From a virus: a stretch of 55,941 nucleotides of DNA. Shown here piece by piece: positions 8,793 to 16,199 of the stretch; positions within the stretch are counted from its first letter, which is position 1, and each line of letters opens with the position of its first letter. The notes below the pieces were generated by a model. The model was not told the DNA's origin. It searched no databases and worked only from the letters and a program-made list of their open reading frames with translations. The DNA is taken from positions 1-55,941 of the IMG/VR virus record IMGVR_UViG_3300021087_000017; one strand, written 5' to 3'. Made by a program: the position numbers and the translations under genes.

Positions 8793-10346
8793 TTAATACC
8801 CAAATGTTGCATCTGCAGGTGTGTATCCTTTAGTTAATAGGCTAGCATCAAAATCAAATATGTTAAATCTTGGTCTTGTCATTACACCATAGCGTAGTGC
8901 ATCGTATAAATGATCTTCTGATTTTGTGTCTACATCTTCAGAATTATTCTTATCTAATGGAATGGACGGTAATTGTGATATAAGATTTACACAGTTACTA
9001 AAAAATACTAGCCTTGGTTCTTCTGTAAAATCATCTACCTGTAAACGTCTATGTATTTCGTTTTTACCAGATACTCGACTACCTTTACTTCTATCTGATG
9101 GACGCCATCTACAGCCTTTCATAATCATTTGTTCAGCTAGGCTAGGTCCGGTATCACCTCTTTTGTGCCACAAGGAACTATCTAATACTCCATACTTAAT
9201 TGTACCATCGCCCTGTTCCATATCTAAAACCATGTCTGCTAAATCTGTAGCTAAAACTTTAGATACATACAACTCTCTATAAACAATTAATTGTTCATCT
9301 GGTGAAACCGTAAACCAGACTACTGCACTGTATGAGCCATACCCGTAATCACATGCTCTAAACTTAACCCAGTTAGAAGGAACATCAAAGGGTTCAATTA
9401 CATGTATCTCTCTATTAAACTCTGTAAAGGCTGCACCTTCTTTTATATCCCAATCACCATTTAACAATTGCCGTCTTTGCTGTTCTGGCAGAGACAGAAG
9501 CATCGCTTCATAATCACCTGACTCTGATAAGTAAGGATTATCCGCTAAACTAGCAGGTATAAATTTACGTTTAAATAAAGCAACTCCCTCTTTACTGTGC
9601 CCTTCAGGATAAAGCATTGGATTACCTGTCTCAATATCTGTGGCATTAAATGCTTTATTTGGTACAGCAGGATCAATAAACATTTTTTTAACCCAGCCGT
9701 GCCCCCTACCTCCGGGGTTAGTAGTTGCCCTCATATAGATAGGCAAATCGGGAGCAGTGGATCGTAGACGAGAACGCATGTAATTCCAAGCAAATGGAGT
9801 AGACCATTGTGTCAACTCATCAAAGCCTATCCAGCTAAACGCTAGACCCTGATAACGCGCTACATCTTCGTCTCTATCTAAGTAAGACATCCATAGACGC
9901 GCACCAGATGGCGCGACCCACTGCATCTTTCTTTCTGACCACTTAATTCCCGGCCAGATTTGCGGATACAGTTCCTGCGACTTAAATATTAGCTCTCTTA
10001 GTTCTTCCGTTGTATGGCGTAATAGTAAGCCGCTAAAGCTAGGATGACCCATATAGCGTAATGGATCAGCTAACATCGCATATGATTTACCACCTCCTGC
10101 TGCGCCTCCGTATAGTACTTCTCTTTCACCTGCAGCTAAAAATTCGGTCTGTGGTCCCTCATTAGGTTTAAAGATAACAACATGTGTATCTTCTATTGAG
10201 TCTTTTTTATCTATATGTATCTTACTCTGCTGTGCTTCTTGCACCCGTTCTTTCTTCTTCGATGGCTTGCGCTTTGAGGATTGCCTTTTCCGCATAGTCT
10301 GCCCATCTGCGGAGGCTTGTAGCTTGATCTTTACGCTGTCGCTCAT
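8793..10346 (-). CDS. terL: Terminase large subunit
   Basis: The DNA-packaging motor has an N-terminal ATPase and a C-terminal nuclease (517 residues). Walker A is GGAAGGGKS at 80-88 and Walker B is WIGFDE with D176/E177. The nuclease part shows acidic motifs in FRACDYGYGS, YGVLDSSLW and DHLYDALRY. The N-terminal 55 residues are very basic and lie within a 125-base overlap with the gene upstream. I kept the first ATG because an AAGGAA ribosome site precedes it; Met18 is the alternative. It is followed by the portal gene. Confidence 0.92.
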   Translation of the reverse strand: MSDSVKIKLQASADGQTMRKRQSSKRKPSKKKERVQEAQQSKIHIDKKDSIEDTHVVIFKPNEGPQTEFLAAGEREVLYGGAAGGGKSYAMLADPLRYMGHPSFSGLLLRHTTEELRELIFKSQELYPQIWPGIKWSERKMQWVAPSGARLWMSYLDRDEDVARYQGLAFSWIGFDELTQWSTPFAWNYMRSRLRSTAPDLPIYMRATTNPGGRGHGWVKKMFIDPAVPNKAFNATDIETGNPMLYPEGHSKEGVALFKRKFIPASLADNPYLSESGDYEAMLLSLPEQQRRQLLNGDWDIKEGAAFTEFNREIHVIEPFDVPSNWVKFRACDYGYGSYSAVVWFTVSPDEQLIVYRELYVSKVLATDLADMVLDMEQGDGTIKYGVLDSSLWHKRGDTGPSLAEQMIMKGCRWRPSDRSKGSRVSGKNEIHRRLQVDDFTEEPRLVFFSNCVNLISQLPSIPLDKNNSEDVDTKSEDHLYDALRYGVMTRPRFNIFDFDASLLTKGYTPADATFGY

Positions 10347-10626
10347 GGGCTAATCTTTTCCTTAATCCTACATGCGAAATATAGCGTCCTGTGCGGGTAC
10401 TTAACCAGTTAGCTACTTCTCTATACGAGTATTGCTTTATATACTTTCTAGCTTGTTCTATTGCCTCTAATTCTATGGTTATAGGTAGCAATAAGTCCTT
10501 ATCTTCTGCATCTAGCACGTATCCAAAGGGAATTGTTCTAGCAATTCGTGGTATCTTTAACCATTCGCCCTCTTTTTTTAAATCAGTAGGCTGTGGTAAT
10601 TTCCAAACGCCTATTTCTCTAGTCAT
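10222..10626 (-). CDS. HTH-type protein between the two terminase genes
   Basis: The 134-residue protein has a likely helix-turn-helix (YSYREVANWLSTRTGRYISHVGLRKR) and a basic, helical C-terminus. It overlaps the small-terminase gene by 8 bases and the large-terminase gene by 125 bases, so all three are co-translated. It could take part in DNA recognition for packaging or act as an accessory small terminase. The function is inferred from the HTH and the position. Confidence 0.65.
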   Translation of the reverse strand: MTREIGVWKLPQPTDLKKEGEWLKIPRIARTIPFGYVLDAEDKDLLLPITIELEAIEQARKYIKQYSYREVANWLSTRTGRYISHVGLRKRLAHERQRKDQATSLRRWADYAEKAILKAQAIEEERTGARSTAE

Positions 10627-10990
10627 CGTCCGAAGTATTTTTAGCAGGTAGTAGCATTATACCACCAGAACTCTCTACTTGCAACTTTTCAGTTTTAACT
10701 AGCCCACTTCGATCCAATAATTCTTTTGCTGCAGACATTTTTTCCTTTATACCTAGTTCTGTTGGGTCTGTAATGCCACTAACCATAGCCATAGCTGCTC
10801 TAGGAGCGTTACGAGCCATGAATAACTGCGTAGCATCTAGTACTTCGTCCCGTAGTCCCCGAATAATCTCTGTAGTACTGGTACTTTCCGCATATCCAGC
10901 TAGTAATTTAGCTTTTACTACGTCACCACCGGCTTCATCAAAGAGTACAGAGAGGAAAGAGGACTGTTTTTCTGTTAAATTCTTGCTCAT
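10619..10990 (-). CDS. terS: Terminase small subunit
   Basis: The 123-residue protein begins with an LTEKQSSFLSVLFDEAGGDV-type helix-turn-helix segment seen in small terminases that bind pac DNA. A central helical region follows (KEKMSAAKELLDRSGLV, the usual oligomerisation element). The order small terminase, HTH protein, large terminase, portal supports the call. It starts one base after the stop of a small membrane-protein gene. Confidence 0.75.
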   Translation of the reverse strand: MSKNLTEKQSSFLSVLFDEAGGDVVKAKLLAGYAESTSTTEIIRGLRDEVLDATQLFMARNAPRAAMAMVSGITDPTELGIKEKMSAAKELLDRSGLVKTEKLQVESSGGIMLLPAKNTSDDD

Positions 10991-10991
10991 T

Positions 10992-11171
10992 TTATTCTAC
11001 CTTTTTCTTAGGTTTATCTTCAATACTACCATATCTACTTATCATCCAAGAACAACAATCAAACTTAAATAATCCTTCTGTTGCATATATACGCATATTA
11101 ATTAATATACCGTAGACACTAAAAATTAGTAAGACTGCTGCTATTATACTATATGAGGTTTTCTTACCCAC
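10992..11171 (-). CDS. Small single-pass membrane protein (GTG start)
   Basis: This 59-residue ORF uses GTG, preceded by AAGGAT nine bases upstream that overlaps the end of the previous gene. Residues 7-25 form one membrane helix (YSIIAAVLLIFSVYGILIN). A short loop with Cys-Cys and a basic C-terminus (DKPKKKVE) follow. It lies between late genes near the lysozyme and could be a spanin-like or membrane-modifying protein. That role is speculative; the gene is supported by frame, spacing and ribosome site. Confidence 0.55.
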   Translation of the reverse strand: MGKKTSYSIIAAVLLIFSVYGILINMRIYATEGLFKFDCCSWMISRYGSIEDKPKKKVE

Positions 11172-11172
11172 T

Positions 11173-11616
11173 TTATTTCATCCTTGTAGCCGTGCCACCA
11201 TTACGATAATCTTTGTGCCCATGTCGATACTTCGGACCTATGAGTGCACCCTTTGCTGCACCTTTACGCTTTTTAGGTGGCGTAGTTAATTCAGGCCCCG
11301 TAGCTTTTTTCATCCTAATTTGCTTTTCAGCCTTTGCTACACGAGCTAAATACTCCTCTTCTGACATATCTAGGCCGTATTTTTTCTTCATTGTAGTATT
11401 AAACCACTTCGTAAATTTTGGGCCAAGTTTTTGGTCTGACCCATATTGTTTACTACTCCGGGAGGTATAAAAAGTTTTTGCGCCCATGTAATCGCCAGTC
11501 TTCTTATCATAAAATTTTGCTGGAATAAGACCGGCATCTTTATATGCCTTTATATCAATAGTATCTTCCATATGTCTTGCTTCCGCAGTTTTGGCTCTCT
11601 TTTTCTTTACTGCCAT
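11173..11616 (-). CDS. Basic late protein with C-terminal GHKDYRxGG motif
   Basis: The 147-residue, Lys-rich protein has an N-terminus MAVKKKRAK and a C-terminal tail GHKDYRNGGTATRMK. A closely similar tail occurs in the protein at 14417-15250 and in the small protein at 14268-14417. The basic composition suggests DNA or RNA contact or packaging inside the virion. It follows the lysozyme gene. No enzymatic motif is seen. Confidence 0.7.
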   Translation of the reverse strand: MAVKKKRAKTAEARHMEDTIDIKAYKDAGLIPAKFYDKKTGDYMGAKTFYTSRSSKQYGSDQKLGPKFTKWFNTTMKKKYGLDMSEEEYLARVAKAEKQIRMKKATGPELTTPPKKRKGAAKGALIGPKYRHGHKDYRNGGTATRMK

Positions 11617-11634
11617 TTTAACTATCCCTTTTCT

Positions 11635-12120
11635 TTAATATATATATGTACCATGCTGCATAGAATTAGCTAATTTAATTGCTCTTGTTTTTACTTGTCT
11701 TGCCCACCTAGAATCTAGCATCTCTTCTGCTGCTTTATAATAATCGTGTTGTTCTAATGCGGCCCACATATTAATAAACTTACACAGTCTAGGTACACCC
11801 ATGTTAAATGCCATATCCATTAATACTAATTGTCTTATAACACCTATGTCATTAGTGATAGGCTTTACTTTAAATAATTCTTTTTCTACGATAGCAATAT
11901 CATTTTTTAAAAGAAAGTGTGCATCTTTTTCTGTAATACCATTTTCATAAACTTCTTCTATGGTTTTATTCAATATACCTAATTCAAACTTTGATATACC
12001 TCTGTCTTTAAGATTTCTTCCAATTCCGATTGTATCAATACCTAAGCTATCTTTATATACATTTAGAATGATACCTTCATGTATTGTAAGCTGCTTAATT
12101 AAAATATCTTCATTGAACAC
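11635..12120 (-). CDS. T4-type lysozyme (GH24 endolysin)
   Basis: The 161-residue muramidase cleaves peptidoglycan at lysis. The catalytic triad aligns with T4 lysozyme: E15, D24 and T30, with the same 9 and 6 residue spacings, in HEGIILNVYKDSLGIDTIGI. The start is GTG with a GGAG site, directly after the stop of a membrane-protein gene. No signal peptide is seen, so a holin is needed to release it; several candidates lie just upstream. Confidence 0.88.
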   Translation of the reverse strand: MFNEDILIKQLTIHEGIILNVYKDSLGIDTIGIGRNLKDRGISKFELGILNKTIEEVYENGITEKDAHFLLKNDIAIVEKELFKVKPITNDIGVIRQLVLMDMAFNMGVPRLCKFINMWAALEQHDYYKAAEEMLDSRWARQVKTRAIKLANSMQHGTYIY

Positions 12121-12450
12121 TTATTTCTTTCTCCGCACCTTTGATACAGGAGAGGGAGCTTTCCCTACGTATAAACCAAAGAATGCTGCACCAGCACCTA
12201 CTATAGTAGAAATAAAAGCTGCTTGTGCATTAGTAGGATCAGTCAAGGCCATGAACCATGTAGTAGATTGATAGAAAGCATAAATGTAAGCCAGCATAAT
12301 AAGGCGAGGTACAGTGCGAAAGCTATCCAGTACCATAGCTACTTTACCATACCACGTAGAAACTTCATCCTCTGTATCGGGTACCAGATCAGAAACAGCA
12401 AGTTCATACTCTTTGGTAGTCTCGACTACTTTTACTTTATCTTTCGCCAT
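12121..12450 (-). CDS. Two-TM membrane protein, holin candidate
   Basis: The 109-residue protein has a soluble acidic N-terminus, two membrane helices (about 48-68 and 76-98) and a basic C-terminus (SPVSKVRRKK). It abuts the lysozyme start. This topology and linkage are typical of class II holins, although three further small membrane proteins lie upstream. The role is inferred from context. Confidence 0.6.
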   Translation of the reverse strand: MAKDKVKVVETTKEYELAVSDLVPDTEDEVSTWYGKVAMVLDSFRTVPRLIMLAYIYAFYQSTTWFMALTDPTNAQAAFISTIVGAGAAFFGLYVGKAPSPVSKVRRKK

Positions 12451-12463
12451 TTATTTTCTTTCC

Positions 12464-12763
12464 TTATTTTTTAGCAAAGGCAGAACCAGTTAAGATAGCT
12501 CCGAATGCTAAGTGGAATAGGCCCCCTCCCATAAGAGTAAAGGGATTATGTTGACCTGTAAGTTTTTTCATTAGTTCCATTTGCACCATAGGTTCAGAAG
12601 TGCTATTGATAATATCCATAAATAAACTTATATCCGGGCGATTAATACCATACCATATAGGCACAAACATAAAATCATAAAAGCATATTAGTAGATATAT
12701 TATAAGTGCTGTCCATCGCCATGTCATTGTGGCTTTTTCGTGTGCTGTTAATGTATCTTCCAT
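12464..12763 (-). CDS. Two-TM membrane protein, holin candidate
   Basis: The 99-residue protein has a first helix WRWTALIIYLLICFYDFMFV and a second near the C-terminus (GGGLFHLAFGAILTGSAFA) followed by KK. The WR..L..Y....YDF...P pattern recalls phage holin-like proteins. It lies in the lysis cluster, one base from the upstream microprotein stop. Which of the cluster's membrane proteins is the holin cannot be decided from sequence. Confidence 0.6.
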   Translation of the reverse strand: MEDTLTAHEKATMTWRWTALIIYLLICFYDFMFVPIWYGINRPDISLFMDIINSTSEPMVQMELMKKLTGQHNPFTLMGGGLFHLAFGAILTGSAFAKK

Positions 12764-12868
12764 TTAAATACAAGGAGCAACACATCGCATGTCATTTGTT
12801 AGCATTATTATAGCCACAACACTTATAACTATGATAGCTAATATACTTGCTACCTTTTTAAAACTCAT
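12764..12868 (-). CDS. 34-residue membrane microprotein
   Basis: This short ORF has a GGAAAG ribosome site. It encodes MSFKK followed by one hydrophobic helix (VASILAIIVISVVAIIM) and a short tail containing two Cys. The stop abuts the next ATG. It is likely an accessory lysis or membrane protein; the function is unknown. Confidence 0.5.
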   Translation of the reverse strand: MSFKKVASILAIIVISVVAIIMLTNDMRCVAPCI

Positions 12869-12870
12869 TG

Positions 12871-13254
12871 CTATTTCTTTCCAAAAAACTTAGTAGCACC
12901 CCGTACACCGAATGAGGCAGCTATAATAACACCTAAACTATACTGATACCATTCCGGCATAGTTTCTAGTTGAGCAAAGCCACTCTGTACAATATGTTCT
13001 GCACCGGGAACAAAAGCTAGAATTAATGGTATAGAAAATAGAATTACTAGCCACTCATCTTTCCAGCTATTCTGTGATCCTTTGATTGCCTCTAAGTCCC
13101 AATCAATTTCACCAGTAGCTTGCTTCTCCATGATAGTTGCTTTAGCCTTAGCTTCGGCAACCTTGACTTCGTTGTTTGCTTTTGATGCAGCTACCCGTCC
13201 TTCTAAAAAGGTATTAGCTAAACTGGCAACTGGGCCTATTAGCGCACCTAACAT
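12871..13254 (-). CDS. 3-TM-type holin-like protein
   Basis: The 127-residue protein has an amphipathic start (LIGPVASLANTFLEGRVA), a charged Ala/Lys-rich middle, a segment SWKDEWLVILFSIPLILAFV and a C-terminal hydrophobic part ending FFGKK. This layout resembles the GTA_holin_3TM family of alphaproteobacterial phages and gene transfer agents. The gene starts with TAATG overlap from the upstream small gene. It is the best holin candidate here. Confidence 0.65.
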   Translation of the reverse strand: MLGALIGPVASLANTFLEGRVAASKANNEVKVAEAKAKATIMEKQATGEIDWDLEAIKGSQNSWKDEWLVILFSIPLILAFVPGAEHIVQSGFAQLETMPEWYQYSLGVIIAASFGVRGATKFFGKK

Positions 13255-13415
13255 TATTCATTAAACCTAAGTTCATCAGCATGTTGCTGCGCCATGTGTA
13301 GCGCCTTCTTATGTTTATTATGAAACATGATATTAACCCAACCAAAAGGTTTAGCCAAAGCTAGATACACTTTGGTTTTGCATTTATAGTACATGATTTT
13401 AATTTTAATATGCAT
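13254..13415 (-). CDS. Small basic protein
   Basis: I place the start at 13415 (53 residues, MHIKIKIMYYK) because AAGG lies 8 bases upstream. A longer reading from 13490 would overlap the upstream gene. The protein has a hydrophobic patch (VYLALAKPFGWVNIMF) and ends LRFNE with TAATG overlap into the holin-like gene. The function is unknown. Confidence 0.5.
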   Translation of the reverse strand: MHIKIKIMYYKCKTKVYLALAKPFGWVNIMFHNKHKKALHMAQQHADELRFNE

Positions 13416-13425
13416 ATTCAATACC

Positions 13426-13737
13426 TTATAATTTAGAATCTTTTTTCTTGGGAGTAACGTGTGATGAAGATTCTCCTCCAGACACAACACATGTTATATT
13501 TCTTTCCATGTCATAAAAAGCAATTGTCCACCCTCCTGTTTCGGGGTTCTCATACAGGAAAGTAAGTTGTTGCGTTTTGTCAGTTTTATTAGTAATTCCT
13601 ACCCATACTTTCTCTTCTTTAAAAGTAGTTGATAAATACTCATCTATTTCTTCAGGAGATGCACAAGGTGCAGAAACAGCGTAAGAAGCGGAAGCAATTA
13701 CGCATAGTAGGATACTTAATATGAATGTTTTAAACAT
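13426..13737 (-). CDS. Secreted or periplasmic small protein
   Basis: The 103-residue protein has a clear signal peptide, MFKTFILSILLCVIASASYA, with cleavage likely after SYA. The mature part has Cys residues at both ends that may form a disulphide, and a basic tail (TPKKKDSKL). It is the first gene after the promoter at 13.85 kb and heads the lysis cluster. It may act in the periplasm during lysis or exclusion. I do not recognise the family. Confidence 0.65.
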   Translation of the reverse strand: MFKTFILSILLCVIASASYAVSAPCASPEEIDEYLSTTFKEEKVWVGITNKTDKTQQLTFLYENPETGGWTIAFYDMERNITCVVSGGESSSHVTPKKKDSKL

Positions 13738-13822
13738 TTTAAATATTATCCAATTTTAATTGTTTTTCTACTCCTACGCTTTTCTTTTAGAAAGCTAATA
13801 CTAATAGTATAATTGTAAATAT

Positions 13823-13851
13823 AATATAGCATTTTATTACACGATTGTCAA
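13823..13851 (-). promoter_or_regulatory. Sigma70-like late promoter
   Basis: On the minus strand TTGACA (13846-13851) and TATATT (13823-13828) are separated by 17 bases, in the 125-base gap between two late genes. It points at the secreted-protein gene and the lysis cluster. The sequence after the -35 resembles the capsid promoter. Confidence 0.75.
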
Positions 13852-13862
13852 GTCTTTTTTTT

Positions 13863-14138
13863 TTACCATTTAACTTTATTAGCCCAATATGCAGCACTGA
13901 GTTTTCCTCTTTTAATATTAGCTGCATGTCTGGCTTTGAATGATTTACGTCTAGCTTTATTCTTAGAAGTTGAGGGATTCTTACCTGCCCCACTTACTCC
14001 CTGCTGACCAAAGCGTATTGTCTTTACGGTACTTCCTACTTTAGCTACAACAACGTGAGATTTAGTAGGATGCTTAGGAGTGCGCTTTGGTTTATTATAA
14101 CCCGACACTCCTATGCGTTTTAGTATACTGTCAGACAC
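13863..14138 (-). CDS. Conserved basic phage protein (DUF6321-like)
   Basis: The protein contains stretches I associate with a widespread marine phage family: GYNKPKRTPKHPTKSHVVVA, then KTIRFGQQGVSGAGKNP, KARRKSFKARHA and the C-terminus SAAYWANKVKW. It is strongly basic and probably binds nucleic acid. I favour a GTG start at 14138 (91 residues), with AAGG just upstream and an 8-base overlap with the Cys-rich gene. The frame is open to another GTG at 14207. Function in the family is unknown. Confidence 0.7.
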   Translation of the reverse strand: MSDSILKRIGVSGYNKPKRTPKHPTKSHVVVAKVGSTVKTIRFGQQGVSGAGKNPSTSKNKARRKSFKARHAANIKRGKLSAAYWANKVKW

Positions 14139-14256
14139 TCCAGCCTTCTTCAGCTTCTTCCATAGGTACTCTGACGCACTCACACATTTCAGGAGTACAG
14201 TTTTCACAAGAACAATCTTCTGGGCATTGATTGCAAGTACAGTTTTTACATGCCAT
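14131..14256 (-). CDS. Metallothionein-like Cys-rich peptide
   Basis: This 41-residue ORF has a good GGAG ribosome site. It carries nine Cys in its first 27 residues (positions 3, 6, 8, 11, 15, 17, 20, 25, 27), giving repeated CxC and CxxC spacings with no aromatic residues among them. The tail is acidic (MEEAEEGW). The spacing is that of a metallothionein or another metal-cluster-binding peptide. It lies between two basic late genes, with tight spacing on both sides. Metal binding is inferred; the identity of the metal is open. Confidence 0.65.
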   Translation of the reverse strand: MACKNCTCNQCPEDCSCENCTPEMCECVRVPMEEAEEGWSV

Positions 14257-14267
14257 ATTAATTCTCC

Positions 14268-14417
14268 TTATTTCTTTTTTGACTTATTATTATTATTTTT
14301 ATTATGGAATAAACCACCCTTACGATAGTCAGTATGACTCATTTTCTTTTTAGCTGTGGCAGCAGCTTTATAACCCGCCTTTGTATACGGGTAGTGTTTA
14401 TCTCCTACTTGTGGCAT
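14268..14417 (-). CDS. Small basic protein with HTDYRKGG motif
   Basis: The 49-residue Lys/Asn-rich protein starts in a TAATG overlap with the upstream gene. It contains KKKMSHTDYRKGGLFHNK, matching the C-terminal tail of that same upstream protein, and ends with an Asn/Lys run. It may carry the same virion-targeting or nucleic-acid-binding motif as its neighbours (inference). Confidence 0.6.
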   Translation of the reverse strand: MPQVGDKHYPYTKAGYKAAATAKKKMSHTDYRKGGLFHNKNNNNKSKKK

Positions 14418-15250
14418 TAGTAAAACATCCCTCCTTTACGGTAGTCTTTATGTCCAGTTTTAATTATTCCACCCCTATTATTTTTCCGGGGTCGTCTAGG
14501 ATTTGGTGTAAATATTTCCGGTCCACCATGTCCTCTGGGTTGACCCATAGACCTTCTACGAGCCATCTTGGGTTGGCTAGCATCTTCCGCTATAGCCTGT
14601 CTTACAGCTTGTGTAGTAGGTCGCTTATTTAATGCTTGTCTTGCCTCAAAATTTCGTACCGCTGTTTCTATTTGATTAGGAGTCATACCCTCAGAAATCA
14701 CTCCTGTTTCAAGCATTTCAGCATAATCATCTCTTTCATTTAACCTACGTCTTTTCTGGGCTTCTGATTTATTTTGTCTACTTTTTATACTCCTACCTGC
14801 TTGTGCTTCAGCAGATGCAGCATCTTCTGCATCATAACGTCTTAGCTGTGCCCAATCTCTTTTACTGAGGGTTCCAGCTTTTCTCTTTGCTTCAAGTTTA
14901 ATAATATTATTTGCTCTTTTTCTTGTAGCTGCAGTTTGCTGTTCTTTAGTAAAACCTTGTGCACGAGAACCAGCACCAGTACTAACTCGCTCTCCTTTAG
15001 TACCAACTCCACGAGCTACGTCAAAAGAACCTTCTGTATCTGGATCAAGAGCAGCACCTTCTGCCTCTGCATTTTTACTAGGTACCCCTTTTTGAGCGGG
15101 CATATCACCCTCGTGTTCTTTTTTCCTAGCAGCTAATGCATCTACCCTAGCCTTTTCTTCAGCCTTAGCAGCCCTATTTTTATTTTTCCTTCTTGTCGCC
15201 CAGCCTTTTTTAGCTGCAGCCCTCCGCGACAAAGCTGTTATTATACCCAT
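14417..15250 (-). CDS. Large basic late protein with C-terminal GHKDYRKGG motif
   Basis: The 277-residue, Arg/Lys/Ala-rich protein is mostly helical or disordered and begins MGIITALSRRAAAKKGWATR. Its end, IIKTGHKDYRKGGMFY, is shared with other late proteins here. Such composition suits DNA condensation or a virion core protein. It follows the histone-H1-like gene. No catalytic motif is seen. Confidence 0.65.
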   Translation of the reverse strand: MGIITALSRRAAAKKGWATRRKNKNRAAKAEEKARVDALAARKKEHEGDMPAQKGVPSKNAEAEGAALDPDTEGSFDVARGVGTKGERVSTGAGSRAQGFTKEQQTAATRKRANNIIKLEAKRKAGTLSKRDWAQLRRYDAEDAASAEAQAGRSIKSRQNKSEAQKRRRLNERDDYAEMLETGVISEGMTPNQIETAVRNFEARQALNKRPTTQAVRQAIAEDASQPKMARRRSMGQPRGHGGPEIFTPNPRRPRKNNRGGIIKTGHKDYRKGGMFY

Positions 15251-15274
15251 GTTTATTTACCTTTTATTTCTTAA

Positions 15275-15802
15275 CTACTTACGAATGCTACGTTTTTTAG
15301 CTAGGCCACCCCTATTCATTACCATACCAGTTTTAGGATCATATTTACGCTGACCAGAATCCATAAGATACTTCATATTCTCCTCTGTACTTTTTTTCTC
15401 TTTAGAAGATTTAGAAGTAGCTTTCTTTTTTGGTGTACCATACACCGTTTTTTTAGCTGTTGGCGTTGCTTTAGCCTCAGCTTCTGCTCTCGCTGCCGCA
15501 GCTTTACCCCTAGGAGAATTTTTAAATTTCGTCGCATTGGCTTTTCTTTGTTTAGCCAACATAACTTTATTTTGTTTAGCCAACTTCTGATCCCGCAGTG
15601 CCTCCGCCGCATTTCTAGCTTCTGCTTTTTTTGCCGCAGCTTTGTATTCAGGAGATTTTTTATATTTAGCTGCTTTGGCTTTTTTATTTTTACCATTAGT
15701 AGGTGGTTTTTTACCGCCGCCAGCCGCTGCTGCTTTAACAGGTTTTTTCTTTTTCCTTGCCGCTGCACCGGCTATTTTAGCTAACCCTTTAAGTATACCC
15801 AT
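15275..15802 (-). CDS. Lys/Ala-rich histone H1-like protein
   Basis: The 175-residue protein is dominated by Lys and Ala, as in bacterial histone H1-like proteins. It has two related segments (KYKKSPEYKAAAKKAEARNA and KFKNSPRGKAAAARAEAEAK). The C-terminus is MVMNRGGLAKKRSIRK. It likely binds DNA without sequence specificity, either condensing packaged DNA or coating host DNA. It is second in the leftward convoy, so it may be made early in late transcription. Confidence 0.65.
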   Translation of the reverse strand: MGILKGLAKIAGAAARKKKKPVKAAAAGGGKKPPTNGKNKKAKAAKYKKSPEYKAAAKKAEARNAAEALRDQKLAKQNKVMLAKQRKANATKFKNSPRGKAAAARAEAEAKATPTAKKTVYGTPKKKATSKSSKEKKSTEENMKYLMDSGQRKYDPKTGMVMNRGGLAKKRSIRK

Positions 15803-15803
15803 C

Positions 15804-16010
15804 TTAAATCATTCCTTCTAATTTTAAGGCGCTCTCTACGTGCGCTAATGTATAACGAACACCTGTGTCCGCCTCTATAGCTGCTCTCACGTAGAATACA
15901 TCACTCTGTGGTATGTGTAACTTATCAAAGGAGCCAGCATGAGCAGCCACATAGAAATCTTCTAATACAGTTTCTGTAGCTGTAGGGTATAGTTTTACTG
16001 ATTTTTTCAT
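15804..16010 (-). CDS. First gene of the leftward convoy, small protein
   Basis: The 68-residue protein (MKKSVKLYPTATETVLEDFY...) ends ALKLEGMI. The ATG at 16010 is preferred over a TTG three codons upstream. The ribosome site is weak. It lies about 180 bases downstream of the promoter and operator-like palindromes at 16.1-16.2 kb. I recognise it as a conserved type of small marine phage protein but know no function. Confidence 0.6.
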   Translation of the reverse strand: MKKSVKLYPTATETVLEDFYVAAHAGSFDKLHIPQSDVFYVRAAIEADTGVRYTLAHVESALKLEGMI

Positions 16011-16110
16011 AAATGTCAATCTTTTTTTCTACAAATATAAAAATAATTATATATTAAGTATACTCACTTAATATGTAATAAACGATTTTTATTTTAGGGG
16101 GGATTAGGTA

Positions 16111-16134
16111 TCACTTAAAGTGATCACTTCAGTG
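16111..16134. promoter_or_regulatory. Operator-like palindrome O1
   Basis: TCACTTAAAGTGA (16111-16123) is a perfect 13-base palindrome about a central A. It is followed immediately by an imperfect copy, TCACTTCAGTG (16124-16134). The identical 13-mer recurs at 16180-16192. It looks like a binding site for a dimeric repressor or activator. Confidence 0.6.
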
Positions 16135-16172
16135 TTTCTTTTCTAGTATTTTTTAATTTTTTGAAAACATCT

Positions 16173-16192
16173 AAGTGAATCACTTAAAGTGA
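16173..16192. promoter_or_regulatory. Operator-like palindrome O2 at the leftward start site
   Basis: The same TCACTTAAAGTGA palindrome (16180-16192) is flanked by an extra half site AAGTGA (16173-16178). It begins about 8 bases downstream of the -10 of the leftward promoter, so a bound protein would cover the transcription start. Confidence 0.65.
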
Positions 16193-16199
16193 CTGTACT

